Assembly (NCBI GenBank): GCA_913056345.1
Contig: CAJXMH010000013.1
Coordinates: forward strand, 1 to 64,000
DNA from: an uncultured Flavobacteriales bacterium
GTDB taxonomy: Bacteria; Bacteroidota; Bacteroidia; Flavobacteriales_E; Vicingaceae
DNA: 64,000 bases
Reading direction: 5' to 3'
The position numbers and the translations under genes were made by a program. The notes under the pieces were generated by a model. That model was not told the origin of the DNA. It did no database searches and saw only the letters and a list, made by a program, of their open reading frames with translations. Of the stretch, positions 52,433-61,846 are shown in pieces (position 1 is the stretch's first letter; the number at the start of each line of letters is the position of its first letter).

Positions 52433-55400
52433 TTAAAAGTCAATTTCGGAAGTCGTGCTAGTTGCAGGCACTGTTTTCACCCTGATCCATCTGCCGTATT
52501 TATCCTTTTTTTGGATCTCATAGTAGTCAACTTCTTTATTGTTTAAATGGTATTTGCTCCATTCTAATCGACCCGATCTGTCGCTGTAAGGAATAGCCTT
52601 TAGTAGGATAGGGGAAGTTGACTGATCAGGTGAACCATCAATAAAACATTGTGATGCTAAGCCAATTTTGTAGGTGTATTTCTCTGAATCAACAAGTACT
52701 TCTTCATCAACATAATTAAGATGTGTATGGGGCACCTGGTCTATCAGTTGAAATTCATTTACAGTAGGCGATTTACGGTAGATCTTATAGCCAATAAATT
52801 GAGGAATATTTCCTTGATAGGCTTCCCAATCTAATGCTATGAATTCATTGTTCTTAATTGTACTTCTTAAAATATTAACGCTTTTGCCTTGGAAGATGCC
52901 TTCTAGATGCTCTTGGATAATATTTGACTGACTGCTAAGATTGATTTGGGTATCCAAAATAGCTTTTACTTGATATTGATACTCATGTGCACAATAGGCG
53001 GTGCTATCTTGATAAAACCGAGTTTGCCAGTCCAGGTCTGCTAGTTCAATTAGTTCTTTTTCCTCAAGATCATAGCGAAATAACTTGTATCTCAGAACAT
53101 TGCTACCTCTATAGGGTGTCCAAAAAACATTTACAGTGTTCTGGTTAATTTTTTGTTTATTGAGTTTAATACTACAATGGGTTTCAACTTGTTCTAGACT
53201 GTATTGTAAATTACATTTATCTGCCGCAATCACCTTGTAGCAGTAGCCATAACGATCTGTTTCAACTGATTGATCGAGGTAAAACGTAGAGTTCTTGTTG
53301 TTGATCTGGGCCAATTCAATATACTCTTCTGAATCACTTCTTTTACGAAAAATCTTAAGCTGATCAAATCCAAGGTCTGTAATGGTATCCCAGTTTACCA
53401 TCAATTGATTATGCCCCATTACATCTACATTTAACACATTTACTCGATATGGAACGGTATCGTGCACCCGAATCAACTTTTGGTGCATCAGGCTGTCTGA
53501 GCAACCATCATTGCTGCTAACCTTTAGACTAATATCATAATAACCTGCATTGAACGTATAGTGAAAGTTAGCTTGTTGACTAAGTGGATTTTCGTTTGTA
53601 TACCATTGATAATTCAAGTTAGCAGGGTTGATTCCTGAAGTATCTAATGCTTGAAGCTGCGTATTTAGAGTTGAGCAAGCCTCTTGAGGTCCAACTGATA
53701 TTTTAATTGCAGGAGAAGGCTTGATGTGCAAAATTGCAGTATCAGAAGCAGGACAATTTCCGTCAAAACGGTAAATAATGCTATCAGTCATTCTCTGATT
53801 GGAGGGTGCACGGTACAAATTGGAATTTTCATCACGAATGCCAGTAGCAAACCATTTACCACCCGAATTGGCTGCACTTAAGCTTATGGGACTTTCATTA
53901 AAGCAAATACTTTCAGGTGCTTGAATTTCTGGGTTCGGGGTATGGTTTATGCGAATGGCTTGTCTAGTGGTATCGCTGCATCCAAGTCTACTAAAAGCTA
54001 TTAAGCTAAGTTGATGGGAGCCACTGTCTGTAATGCTTTGAGGTATTGAATCACTCAAGTATGTACTATCATTTAAGTACCAGCCATAACGCACAGCGCC
54101 GTTTGATGTATTTTGTATTTGCGGATTAAAAGGACTGCAGCTGACTGTTGAAGGTAAATTAAACTCAGCGTTTGGCTTATAATCAATTTTAAGCGTATCA
54201 TTCATTTGGTAGAAACCACTGCAACCGCTAGCATCTGTGGCCATTAACCTAACTACATAACTCCCCGTGTCTTGATAGGTGTGTTGTGGATTACGACTAG
54301 TTGAACTGTTTCCATCTCCAAAATCCCATAGCCAGCTTACAGCATTTTGAGTAGAATCATGAAATTGAACACTTTTTTGATCACATAAGAGGGGATCATC
54401 AACCCCAAATTTCACTAGTGGACCGGGAACTTGAATTTGAGTTTCTTTTCTTAAGGTATCTAAACATCCTTCTGCACTGCTTACAATCAGTTGAGGGGAG
54501 AAGTAACCAGAATTCAAGTAGGTGTGAGTAGGGCTTTCAAGCTGACTTTGACTACCGTCTCCAAAATCCCAATGGTAACTTACAGCATTACTACTCAAGT
54601 TTTGAAAATGAACCATCATGGGGGCGCAGGTAGGCGTAAAGCTTTCACCAAAAGCAGCTTTCACCTCATTCACCCTTATGAGATTAGTTAAACTTAAAGA
54701 GTCTACGCAACCACCCGCACTGTATACTTTTGCTTTAACGGTATAAACTCCTGCTTGTAAATACCGATGATTTGGCTGCATTGCTTTTGAGCTATGCCCA
54801 TCACCAAAGTTCCAAATTACGCTGTCAACTGTGGTGTTAAGTAAATTGAAACGAGCATCAAAAGGAGCGCAACTTACTGTGTCGTTAACCGAGAAGTTTG
54901 CACTTAGCAACTGAGGATTAATTAGCTGACTAAGGGTGTCTTGGCAGCCGTTTAGATTTTGCGCAATCAGTTTTACCCTAAATGAATGGGTGTCTGCACG
55001 ACTAATCACCATTGAATCATTCTGGTAGCTTTGGCCGTCAATTAACCAAATGCTATAGGCTCTAACTGAGGCTGTATCCTTTAAGCTATATTGAATCGGT
55101 AAACAGGCATTAAGCTGATCCACTACAAAACTTCGTTCGAATGGCTTAACGGTTACCCGAGTAGAATCAAATTGAGTATGGCTGCAATTGTCTTTAGTGA
55201 TACTTAGTTTTAATTGATAATCACCTGATTTATTAATGTTGTAATGCAATTGGGCGCCATGAGCAACCAAAGAATCATTCAAATACCAATTATACTGATC
55301 TGCTTGTTGGTGATCTGCAACAGCACTTAGTTCTTCTGCTTCACAAAGTTGATGTACATGCGTTGTAAAGTTTGCCCTAGCTCCCTTGATTTTAATGGAA

Positions 55401-58168
55401 TCTAGTTGAATGGTATCAATGCATCCTAAAGTATCAAGAGCCTCTACAAATGGTGTGTACCAACCCGGATTTTGATAGCGGTGAAAATTGCGATCATCTG
55501 TAGTATCAATTTGCCCATCTCCCCAGTGCCAAACATAACGTGCATCCTGTAGATTGGCCATAAAGCTTAAGCTGTCACCGACGCAACTACTATCTTGGTG
55601 GTAAATATTGTAACGTTTCTCGGGCAAGTTAAACGCGCTGACACTTGTTGAGGAACATCCTGTAGAGTCGAAGCCTTTATATACAACCGTATAAAATGCA
55701 TGGCCATGCGGCAGCATTAAGTTTAAAGTATCATAGGTTAAAGAATCTTGGCCGCCATAAAACCAATAATGTTCGCTATTGGTAAATTCATTAAACAGCT
55801 TAACATTAGTCTCTTCACAGTCAGGTTCCAATAAGCTATTTATAGCAGTCTTGGGACTATTAACTTCGATTAACTGAGGATAATCAAAGGTGTCGGTTCT
55901 ATTTAGATGCCGTTCTATGAGTTTTACATTGTAAATTCCTCTGTTGTAGTAGATGTGCAATGGATTTTCTGCTGTGGAAGCTTGCCCATCTCCAAAGTCC
56001 CATAAATAGCTTAAAGCCGAGTCACTTTCTGCACTAAATTGTACCAATTGCGGTGCACAATTAGACGGACCATTTCCTGTATTATTATGTGGGATATTCG
56101 CTACAACTCCTGAAGAGCTTGCATTTGATGTATCAACTATTACTGCCGATGAAATTTTACACTTGCTAAAGTCAACCAAATGAGGATAGAAAACACTCTC
56201 CACACAACCACCTGCTGTAACTACCGTTAAACTAATGTTATAGCTTCCACTATCATTATAACGATGTCCCGGACTTTGTAAATTAGAAGAGTTTCCATCA
56301 CCAAAGTTCCACAACCAACTAACGGCATTAGGAGTTGAGTCTGCAAAAGCCACTATTTTTTGACTACAATCAAAGTAAACCAGCTTTGGGTTTAACTGAA
56401 TTTCTTCGATTTCGTAGGTTAAGATGTTTTCATAAATCGTGGGGCAACCCATGTGGTTTTCAGTTTGTAGCGTCAATGAATAAGTACCCGAACTGTTGTA
56501 AACGTAAGTAGGGTTTTGTGCATGGCTTGTATCGCCATTACCAAAATGCCAAAGCCAATTATTCTGCCCTAATTTTATGTTGGATAAACTAAGGGGAGAA
56601 GGTGAACAACTTTTTATGGTATCACCATTAAGATCAATGGTGTCTGAACTAACAGATATGCCATTTGCAATATAACTCGTATCGCTACAGCCGTTTTGAG
56701 TCTGAGAAACTAGATAAGGATAATAAGCTCCTGAATTAGAGTAGGTATGCTGTGGATTTTGTAGGTAGGAAGTATCACCATCGTCAAAGATCCATTTCCA
56801 AAAGCTTGATTGACTGCTGCTATCAGAAAACTGAATATTAAGCGGAGTACAACCTTCTTTAGGATCAGCTGCTAGTTCAGCTTCATAGTTCTTGATTAAT
56901 AAATTCCTTTGCACCGTATCACTGCAATGCATTGCATTTTGTAAGATCAATTTCACGGGGTAAATACCGGTATCTTGATACGTATGATTTGGATTTTGAG
57001 CGTTTGAATTTGTTCCATCACCAAAATCCCAAGTATAGTTTTGGCCTTGAAAAAGCGAAGAAAAATTTAGTGTACCACCTGCACAGTGATTTAGCGAATC
57101 ATAAGTAAAACTTGCGTCTGCAGCTTGATGTATTTGAATAGATGGATGAACCTCTATAGTGTCTGTACAATACTGATACTGTTGGCTAACTAATAGTAGC
57201 TTACTGCTTCCACTTTGTGAAATATTAGTATTTAATTGAGCTTGCTGACCTATTTCTGTACTATCTAAAAACCAGCGGTAATTGATTTGATTTGAAATTG
57301 GCGTGGCTGAAGCTCTTAGCTGCATCGGTGCGCAAGCTACACTGTCGAAAAGGCTTGTGGTAATCCTAGATTTTTCCTTGAATTTAAGGGTTTGAAAAGC
57401 GGTATCCTTGCAAGCCATTTGGTTTTGAACAATCAAACGAACTTGATAGCTTCCCGTGTCTTGATACTGTAATGAAGGGTTGCCTATTGATGCAGAGTTA
57501 CCATTGCCAAAATCCCATTGCCAAGATTGAAGGTTTTGCCCTAGACTATACAGCTTAATCGAATCGCTTGCCTCGCATTGAACGGGCTTTGGGCTTGCAA
57601 AGCTGGCATCAGCCTTAGGATGAATCAAAATGCAATTCTGACTGGTATGCATTCGGCTACAACCTAGCGTATCTGTTACCATCAAACTAACTGTGTAACT
57701 TCCGGCTTGTTGGTATACATGAGTTGGATTTGCTTGCGTGGACTGATGCCCATCACCAAAATCCCAAATAAAGAGTTGTCCACCTGTGCTTCGTTCCTGG
57801 AAATGCACTAAATTATTGTTTGCACATGAGTCTATTATCTGGTAAGAAAAAGATACTTGAGGCGTATCCCTAACTGAGATTAAATCTTCTTGAATTAGGG
57901 TGTCACGCTGTCCATTATTATCAAATGCGATAAGTGTAATATCGTACAAGTTTTTATTAAGATAAATTTTAGCAGGATTTACAGCCGTTGAGGTAGAGCC
58001 GTCACCGAATTTCCATAAGTAGTTCGTCGCACCACTTGATTTATTAGTAAATTGAACACTATGCGGGATGCAGCCATGTGTTTGATTTACTTCAAAATCA
58101 GCCTGCACGTTTTGGCAGATGACGTTCAAGGAAAATAGAAGTAGAATTGAGCTAAAAAGACTTTTCAT
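52433..58168 (-). CDS. Giant PKD-repeat adhesin lacking its own sorting domain
   Basis: 1,911 residues. Signal peptide 1-19 ends VICQ. I count twelve PKD-type motifs of the W.FGDG form (for example YLWKFGDG, FIWDFGDG, WLWDFGDG) with matching NPxHxY partners across about residues 20-1560. A disulfide-like pattern (SC/GC pairs) recurs between repeats. About three complete fibronectin-III domains follow from about residue 1570, and a fourth stops after the phrase ATSTTSEIDF. T9SS cargo of this size normally ends in a type A or B sorting domain, and none is present. The next gene (51904-52347) carries the missing half domain plus sorting domain after its own signal peptide. The PorP/SprF gene follows. 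Surface adhesin for gliding or attachment, by analogy to SprB-like proteins. Confidence 0.93.
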   Translation of the reverse strand: MKSLFSSILLLFSLNVICQNVQADFEVNQTHGCIPHSVQFTNKSSGATNYLWKFGDGSTSTAVNPAKIYLNKNLYDITLIAFDNNGQRDTLIQEDLISVRDTPQVSFSYQIIDSCANNNLVHFQERSTGGQLFIWDFGDGHQSTQANPTHVYQQAGSYTVSLMVTDTLGCSRMHTSQNCILIHPKADASFASPKPVQCEASDSIKLYSLGQNLQSWQWDFGNGNSASIGNPSLQYQDTGSYQVRLIVQNQMACKDTAFQTLKFKEKSRITTSLFDSVACAPMQLRASATPISNQINYRWFLDSTEIGQQAQLNTNISQSGSSKLLLVSQQYQYCTDTIEVHPSIQIHQAADASFTYDSLNHCAGGTLNFSSLFQGQNYTWDFGDGTNSNAQNPNHTYQDTGIYPVKLILQNAMHCSDTVQRNLLIKNYEAELAADPKEGCTPLNIQFSDSSSQSSFWKWIFDDGDTSYLQNPQHTYSNSGAYYPYLVSQTQNGCSDTSYIANGISVSSDTIDLNGDTIKSCSPSPLSLSNIKLGQNNWLWHFGNGDTSHAQNPTYVYNSSGTYSLTLQTENHMGCPTIYENILTYEIEEIQLNPKLVYFDCSQKIVAFADSTPNAVSWLWNFGDGNSSNLQSPGHRYNDSGSYNISLTVVTAGGCVESVFYPHLVDFSKCKISSAVIVDTSNASSSGVVANIPHNNTGNGPSNCAPQLVQFSAESDSALSYLWDFGDGQASTAENPLHIYYNRGIYNVKLIERHLNRTDTFDYPQLIEVNSPKTAINSLLEPDCEETNVKLFNEFTNSEHYWFYGGQDSLTYDTLNLMLPHGHAFYTVVYKGFDSTGCSSTSVSAFNLPEKRYNIYHQDSSCVGDSLSFMANLQDARYVWHWGDGQIDTTDDRNFHRYQNPGWYTPFVEALDTLGCIDTIQLDSIKIKGARANFTTHVHQLCEAEELSAVADHQQADQYNWYLNDSLVAHGAQLHYNINKSGDYQLKLSITKDNCSHTQFDSTRVTVKPFERSFVVDQLNACLPIQYSLKDTASVRAYSIWLIDGQSYQNDSMVISRADTHSFRVKLIAQNLNGCQDTLSQLINPQLLSANFSVNDTVSCAPFDARFNLLNTTVDSVIWNFGDGHSSKAMQPNHRYLQAGVYTVKAKVYSAGGCVDSLSLTNLIRVNEVKAAFGESFTPTCAPMMVHFQNLSSNAVSYHWDFGDGSQSQLESPTHTYLNSGYFSPQLIVSSAEGCLDTLRKETQIQVPGPLVKFGVDDPLLCDQKSVQFHDSTQNAVSWLWDFGDGNSSTSRNPQHTYQDTGSYVVRLMATDASGCSGFYQMNDTLKIDYKPNAEFNLPSTVSCSPFNPQIQNTSNGAVRYGWYLNDSTYLSDSIPQSITDSGSHQLSLIAFSRLGCSDTTRQAIRINHTPNPEIQAPESICFNESPISLSAANSGGKWFATGIRDENSNLYRAPSNQRMTDSIIYRFDGNCPASDTAILHIKPSPAIKISVGPQEACSTLNTQLQALDTSGINPANLNYQWYTNENPLSQQANFHYTFNAGYYDISLKVSSNDGCSDSLMHQKLIRVHDTVPYRVNVLNVDVMGHNQLMVNWDTITDLGFDQLKIFRKRSDSEEYIELAQINNKNSTFYLDQSVETDRYGYCYKVIAADKCNLQYSLEQVETHCSIKLNKQKINQNTVNVFWTPYRGSNVLRYKLFRYDLEEKELIELADLDWQTRFYQDSTAYCAHEYQYQVKAILDTQINLSSQSNIIQEHLEGIFQGKSVNILRSTIKNNEFIALDWEAYQGNIPQFIGYKIYRKSPTVNEFQLIDQVPHTHLNYVDEEVLVDSEKYTYKIGLASQCFIDGSPDQSTSPILLKAIPYSDRSGRLEWSKYHLNNKEVDYYEIQKKDKYGRWIRVKTVPATSTTSEIDF

Positions 58169-58187
58169 TCATTAGGTAGTTATCTTT

Positions 58188-58220
58188 CAAATGTATTGCG
58201 CTTTTATAATGTAGATTCAA
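58188..58220 (-). promoter_or_regulatory. Promoter of the PKD-adhesin operon
   Basis: TACATTTG (58188-58195) and TTG (58218-58220) are 22 bp apart on the minus strand, as in the Bacteroidota consensus. Transcription would start near 58182, 14 nt before the ATG at 58168. A LytTR-like direct repeat lies directly upstream. Confidence 0.65.
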
Positions 58221-58231
58221 ATGAATTTTCT

Positions 58232-58261
58232 TACGTTGGGAAACTAAAAGCTCACGTTGGG
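58232..58261. promoter_or_regulatory. Direct repeat matching a LytTR-type operator
   Basis: TACGTTGGG (58232-58240) and CACGTTGGG (58253-58261) are two nine-base direct repeats with a 12-bp spacer, so they lie on one face of the helix. The first matches the published LytTR consensus [TA][AC][CA]GTTN[AG][TG] at every position and the second at all but the first. The usual spacer for LytTR sites is 12-13 bp. The sites lie about 50-79 bp upstream of the predicted adhesin start site and about 81-110 bp upstream of the kinase ATG at 58342, so either gene could be the target. No LytTR regulator is encoded in the window. Confidence 0.5.
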
Positions 58262-58341
58262 AAGTTGGCTTACCTTTAAACGTCTTACTAATAAGGTATT
58301 TTAAAGCGGTTATGATAACTAGAGCTTAACCGACCTAATAA

Positions 58342-60618
58342 ATGGAACAACCTTTTGTATTTAAGCAAGAGAATTTAGATACCATGCCACTCATTTTTCT
58401 AAAACTGAAAAGTGATGGCTTAATTCTATATGCCAACCAATATTCCAGTTCAATTATAGGCTATCAAGCTGAGGAGTTGATTGGAAAAAAATTCTGCGAA
58501 GTTTTCACACCGAGTAAAGACTTGGAGAAAGCTAAAAATAATTTGGAGACAATAGCCCAAGGCGTACCTTCTGGTGCTACGTTTAATAATTGGGCACAAA
58601 CTAGAGATGGTAAGCACATCTACATTGAATGGAGAATATCCTGCTTAGAATTAACATATCAAGATAAATTCAACTTTCTTGCCTACGGAATAGAGATAAC
58701 CCAAAACTATAAGAATGAAATTCTATCAGAGGCAAAGGGCAAAATAGGCGCATCGTTAAACAAATCGACTTCTATACAACAATTACTGAGAAGAAGTTTG
58801 AAATGTTTTGCAGACTTTGCTCTATTAGACTTTGGTTTTGTAGACAATTCTGACCCAGAAAAAGAGGAAGAAGCTTGTCAGGCTTGGTATTGTCAAGATC
58901 TAAAACATGGAAAACAAGCGTTGCAAGCTTACAAGGATGCTGAAGAGAAAAAGAACATTCTTGAAAATTTAGAAATAAACGTTTCTGACGGACCTCAGTT
59001 GTTTTTTGAAGATCCCAAAAAGTCAACCAGAGAGGCTTACCATAAATTAATCTACTTTTTTCCTACAATAGATAGAGAAGAACAAAAAGTCTTCTGTTAT
59101 TATTTTTTCTTCCACCCTCAAGAGCATCAGTCCAAAGAATTCATTACCTCCTTTTTTGAAGATATTGAAGAAATGTTGTACCAAACTTTTGAGCGGATCA
59201 AAGACAAGGAGAGAATTGAGTCAGCTAAAGAGAAAGCAGAAAAAGCAAACAAAATTAAAGATGCTTTTGTGGCTAGTGTGTCACATGAAATTAGAACTCC
59301 ACTCAATGCGATTTTAGGACATGCTCAAATGCTTCAAAGAGATAATTTGAGTGAAGGTGCAAATAAAAGTATCTCCATTATTAATTCTAGCGGAAAACAT
59401 TTAGTTAAGCTACTCAATGAAGTATTAAATAATGCAAGTTTGGAAAGCGGGAAGGTAAGGGTTACTAAGATAGCCTTTAATTTGCTTGATTTAATCATAG
59501 AAGTGCGTGACACTTTTATGCTAAAGCTAAAGGAAAAAGACTTAGAATTTATTTTAGAATATTCACTTGCCTTACCTCAAATTATTTTTGCTGATCGAGA
59601 TAAACTCAAGCAAATTCTGATCAACCTTATTTCAAATGCCATAAAATTTACTTCTGAAGGCACAATTAAAGTATCAGTTCAATTTATTGAGAATCAAATT
59701 AAATTGAGCGTAGAAGATACAGGCGCAGGAATTCCTAAAAAGCAGCTTGCTAACGTATTCAATCAATATGAAAAGAGCAGCAAACATGAAAATGCAGAAG
59801 GAATAGGTTTAGGTTTGAGCATAACTAAAAGACTGGTCCGCTTACTTAAAGCAACCATAGAAGTAGAGAGTAAAGAGGGTGAGGGTAGTTGTTTCAATAT
59901 AATGCTGCCTTACGATAAGCCAAGCATGGAAAAACTATCCGCATTTAAAAAAGTTGAAAATGAAGCTATTGCCCTACAAAGTCTAAAAGTTAAAGGACCC
60001 GCTCCAACTATTTTGGTTATTGATGACCATTTAGACAGCTTGAACCTTGTGGCTGATCTATTAAATAAAATGGACTTTGATTTATTTTTAGCATCATCTG
60101 TAAATGATGCTGAAGAAATTATAAAATCAGAGGAAATAGACTTAATTATCTTAGATATTGTAATGCCTGATGTGAATGGGGTTACTTTTTTAAAGCACCA
60201 CAAGAAATATCCTAAATTGAGAAATACACCTATTGTAGTGGTTAGCGGAGAGGCAGAACCTGACCAAATTGATAGTGCTTTGAATTATGGTGCAGTTAGT
60301 TTTATTAGTAAACCCTTTGATCATGAAAGACTCGTGTCATTGATAGAAGATTTGTTGGATTTAGAGTTTACTTACACTAACGATTGGAAGGATGATGCTT
60401 ACAAAGCCAAGCTGATTAAATTATTTAAAAATATTGACCGTGAGCTAATAGAGCTTTTCATAGAATTATCTGAGGGTGGTGAAGTTTCTGAATTAAAAAC
60501 ACTGACTAAAGAAAGAATAAATGATGCTACCTTAAAGAAATTTATGGATGATACCATTAAAGATCTAAATTTAGAGTACTTGAGCATGCTCTTGAACTTA
60601 GCTCTACAAGAAAAATAA
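58342..60618 (+). CDS. Hybrid sensor histidine kinase (PAS, HisKA, HATPase, receiver)
   Basis: 758 residues with no signal peptide or membrane segment, so cytoplasmic. A PAS domain at about 14-125 (NQYSSSIIGYQAEELIGKKF) is followed by a poorly recognised region that may be a divergent sensor domain. A dimerisation domain has His315 in VSHEIRTPLN, a HATPase has ISNAIKFTSEG (N-box) and VEDTGAGIPKK, and a receiver domain has Asp605 (IILDIVMPD) and Lys in SFISKPFD. The final about 90 residues are helical and rich in charged residues with ELIELFIELSEGGEV, which may be a remnant histidine-phosphotransfer-like domain without a clear His. First of three adjacent signalling genes with a one-base gap to the next; they likely form a phosphorelay. 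Confidence 0.93.
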   Translation: MEQPFVFKQENLDTMPLIFLKLKSDGLILYANQYSSSIIGYQAEELIGKKFCEVFTPSKDLEKAKNNLETIAQGVPSGATFNNWAQTRDGKHIYIEWRISCLELTYQDKFNFLAYGIEITQNYKNEILSEAKGKIGASLNKSTSIQQLLRRSLKCFADFALLDFGFVDNSDPEKEEEACQAWYCQDLKHGKQALQAYKDAEEKKNILENLEINVSDGPQLFFEDPKKSTREAYHKLIYFFPTIDREEQKVFCYYFFFHPQEHQSKEFITSFFEDIEEMLYQTFERIKDKERIESAKEKAEKANKIKDAFVASVSHEIRTPLNAILGHAQMLQRDNLSEGANKSISIINSSGKHLVKLLNEVLNNASLESGKVRVTKIAFNLLDLIIEVRDTFMLKLKEKDLEFILEYSLALPQIIFADRDKLKQILINLISNAIKFTSEGTIKVSVQFIENQIKLSVEDTGAGIPKKQLANVFNQYEKSSKHENAEGIGLGLSITKRLVRLLKATIEVESKEGEGSCFNIMLPYDKPSMEKLSAFKKVENEAIALQSLKVKGPAPTILVIDDHLDSLNLVADLLNKMDFDLFLASSVNDAEEIIKSEEIDLIILDIVMPDVNGVTFLKHHKKYPKLRNTPIVVVSGEAEPDQIDSALNYGAVSFISKPFDHERLVSLIEDLLDLEFTYTNDWKDDAYKAKLIKLFKNIDRELIELFIELSEGGEVSELKTLTKERINDATLKKFMDDTIKDLNLEYLSMLLNLALQEK

Positions 60619-60619
60619 A

Positions 60620-61846
60620 ATGAATGCACAAGTAACCAATCCCCTTAGTCAAGAAATACTGATTGTAGACGATAATCCTGAAAATCTAAGATTGCTTAGT
60701 CAGATTTTGGAGGAAGAAGACTATAAGGTTCGTATTTCTAAGTCAGGGCATCAGGCTTTAAAAATAATTGAGAAAAAGACGCCCGATTTGATGTTGCTAG
60801 ATATCATGATGCCTGATTTAGACGGGTTTGAAGTGTATGAAGAGGTAAAAAAAAGGATTGACAAACCTTTTCCTGTAATTTTTATTAGCGCCATGAATTT
60901 TGTTAAGCAGAAATTAAAGGCTTTCCAAAGTGGGGCAGTAGATTACATTGAAAAACCATTTTACGTTGAAGAGGTGAAAGCAAGGGTAAAGAGCCACCTC
61001 ACCATTGAAGATCAAAAAAGAGAGCTAGAGCTAAAAAATCTTGAATTAAAGAAAGCAAAAGAAAAACTAAAGCAGGCAGAGCGATTTGCCCTTATAGGGG
61101 AAATAACAGCTAAAGTAACCCATGAAATCAATAATCCCATTAACTTCATTAGTTTGGGAGCTCAGTCTATGGTTCAAGAATCGCAAGAAGTGACTAGAAT
61201 GTGTGACCAAGTTTACAACATAATTAAAAGTACAGCTAACAAAGAGTTATTGGAAGAAATAGACCGTGCCTATGAACAAAGTGAGTTTGCAGAAACCAAA
61301 GAAGGCTTAATAGAAATTTCAAACCACGTAAACCAGGGAGCTAAGAGAGTTGGCAAGTTGATTGGTAACTTAAAGCAAAATCTTATCAGTAACGCTAAAG
61401 AAAAGGCACTGTTTAACCCGAATAAAAGTATTGAAGAGGCATGTGAGATTGTAGAAATGTTAAGCAATAAGAATTTCAGAATGAAAAAAGATCTCAAAGC
61501 TGAATGTGAATTATTAACATTTGAGCAAAACTTTTTTCAAATTTTACTTAACATTATTAAAAACGCAGAAGAGGCCATTCCTGACCAAGGTGGTGAGTTA
61601 ACGTTGTCCTCTAGGTGTAAACAGAATCTACTTCATATAACAATTGGAGACAATGGACAAGGAATAAAAGAAAAAGAGATTGGAAAGATCTTTGCACCTT
61701 CTTACACAACAAAAAAGAAGCAGGGAGGCACAGGCCTGGGGCTTGCTATTACTAAGGAATTATTAAATGAAGTTGGTGCAAACTTCGATGTTGAAAGCAA
61801 AATGGGTAAAACACGTTTCAATTTAACGTTTGATTTAGCTAGATAG
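60620..61846 (+). CDS. Receiver-histidine kinase protein
   Basis: 408 residues. An N-terminal receiver domain (about 8-130) contains ILIVDDNPEN, phosphoacceptor Asp61 (LMLLDIMMPDLDG) and Lys in YIEKPFYVE. A coiled linker follows, then a kinase core with His168 in VTHEINNPINF (of the type seen in PAS-less HisKA_2-like kinases), a HATPase N-box NIIKNAEEAIPD, and G-boxes GDNGQGIKE and GGTGLGLAI. The domain order (receiver first, then kinase) suggests it is controlled by phosphorylation and passes phosphate onward. It begins one base after the stop of the first kinase and is followed directly by the third, so the order of relay is likely gene 1 to gene 3; this is inference. Confidence 0.92.
   Translation: MNAQVTNPLSQEILIVDDNPENLRLLSQILEEEDYKVRISKSGHQALKIIEKKTPDLMLLDIMMPDLDGFEVYEEVKKRIDKPFPVIFISAMNFVKQKLKAFQSGAVDYIEKPFYVEEVKARVKSHLTIEDQKRELELKNLELKKAKEKLKQAERFALIGEITAKVTHEINNPINFISLGAQSMVQESQEVTRMCDQVYNIIKSTANKELLEEIDRAYEQSEFAETKEGLIEISNHVNQGAKRVGKLIGNLKQNLISNAKEKALFNPNKSIEEACEIVEMLSNKNFRMKKDLKAECELLTFEQNFFQILLNIIKNAEEAIPDQGGELTLSSRCKQNLLHITIGDNGQGIKEKEIGKIFAPSYTTKKKQGGTGLGLAITKELLNEVGANFDVESKMGKTRFNLTFDLAR

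Noticed and set aside
52433-52436. Simple frameshift or sequence error ending the PKD adhesin
   Set aside because: Several in-frame stops lie in the 85 bp downstream, and the next gene has a full signal peptide, so a single-base error cannot rejoin the parts.
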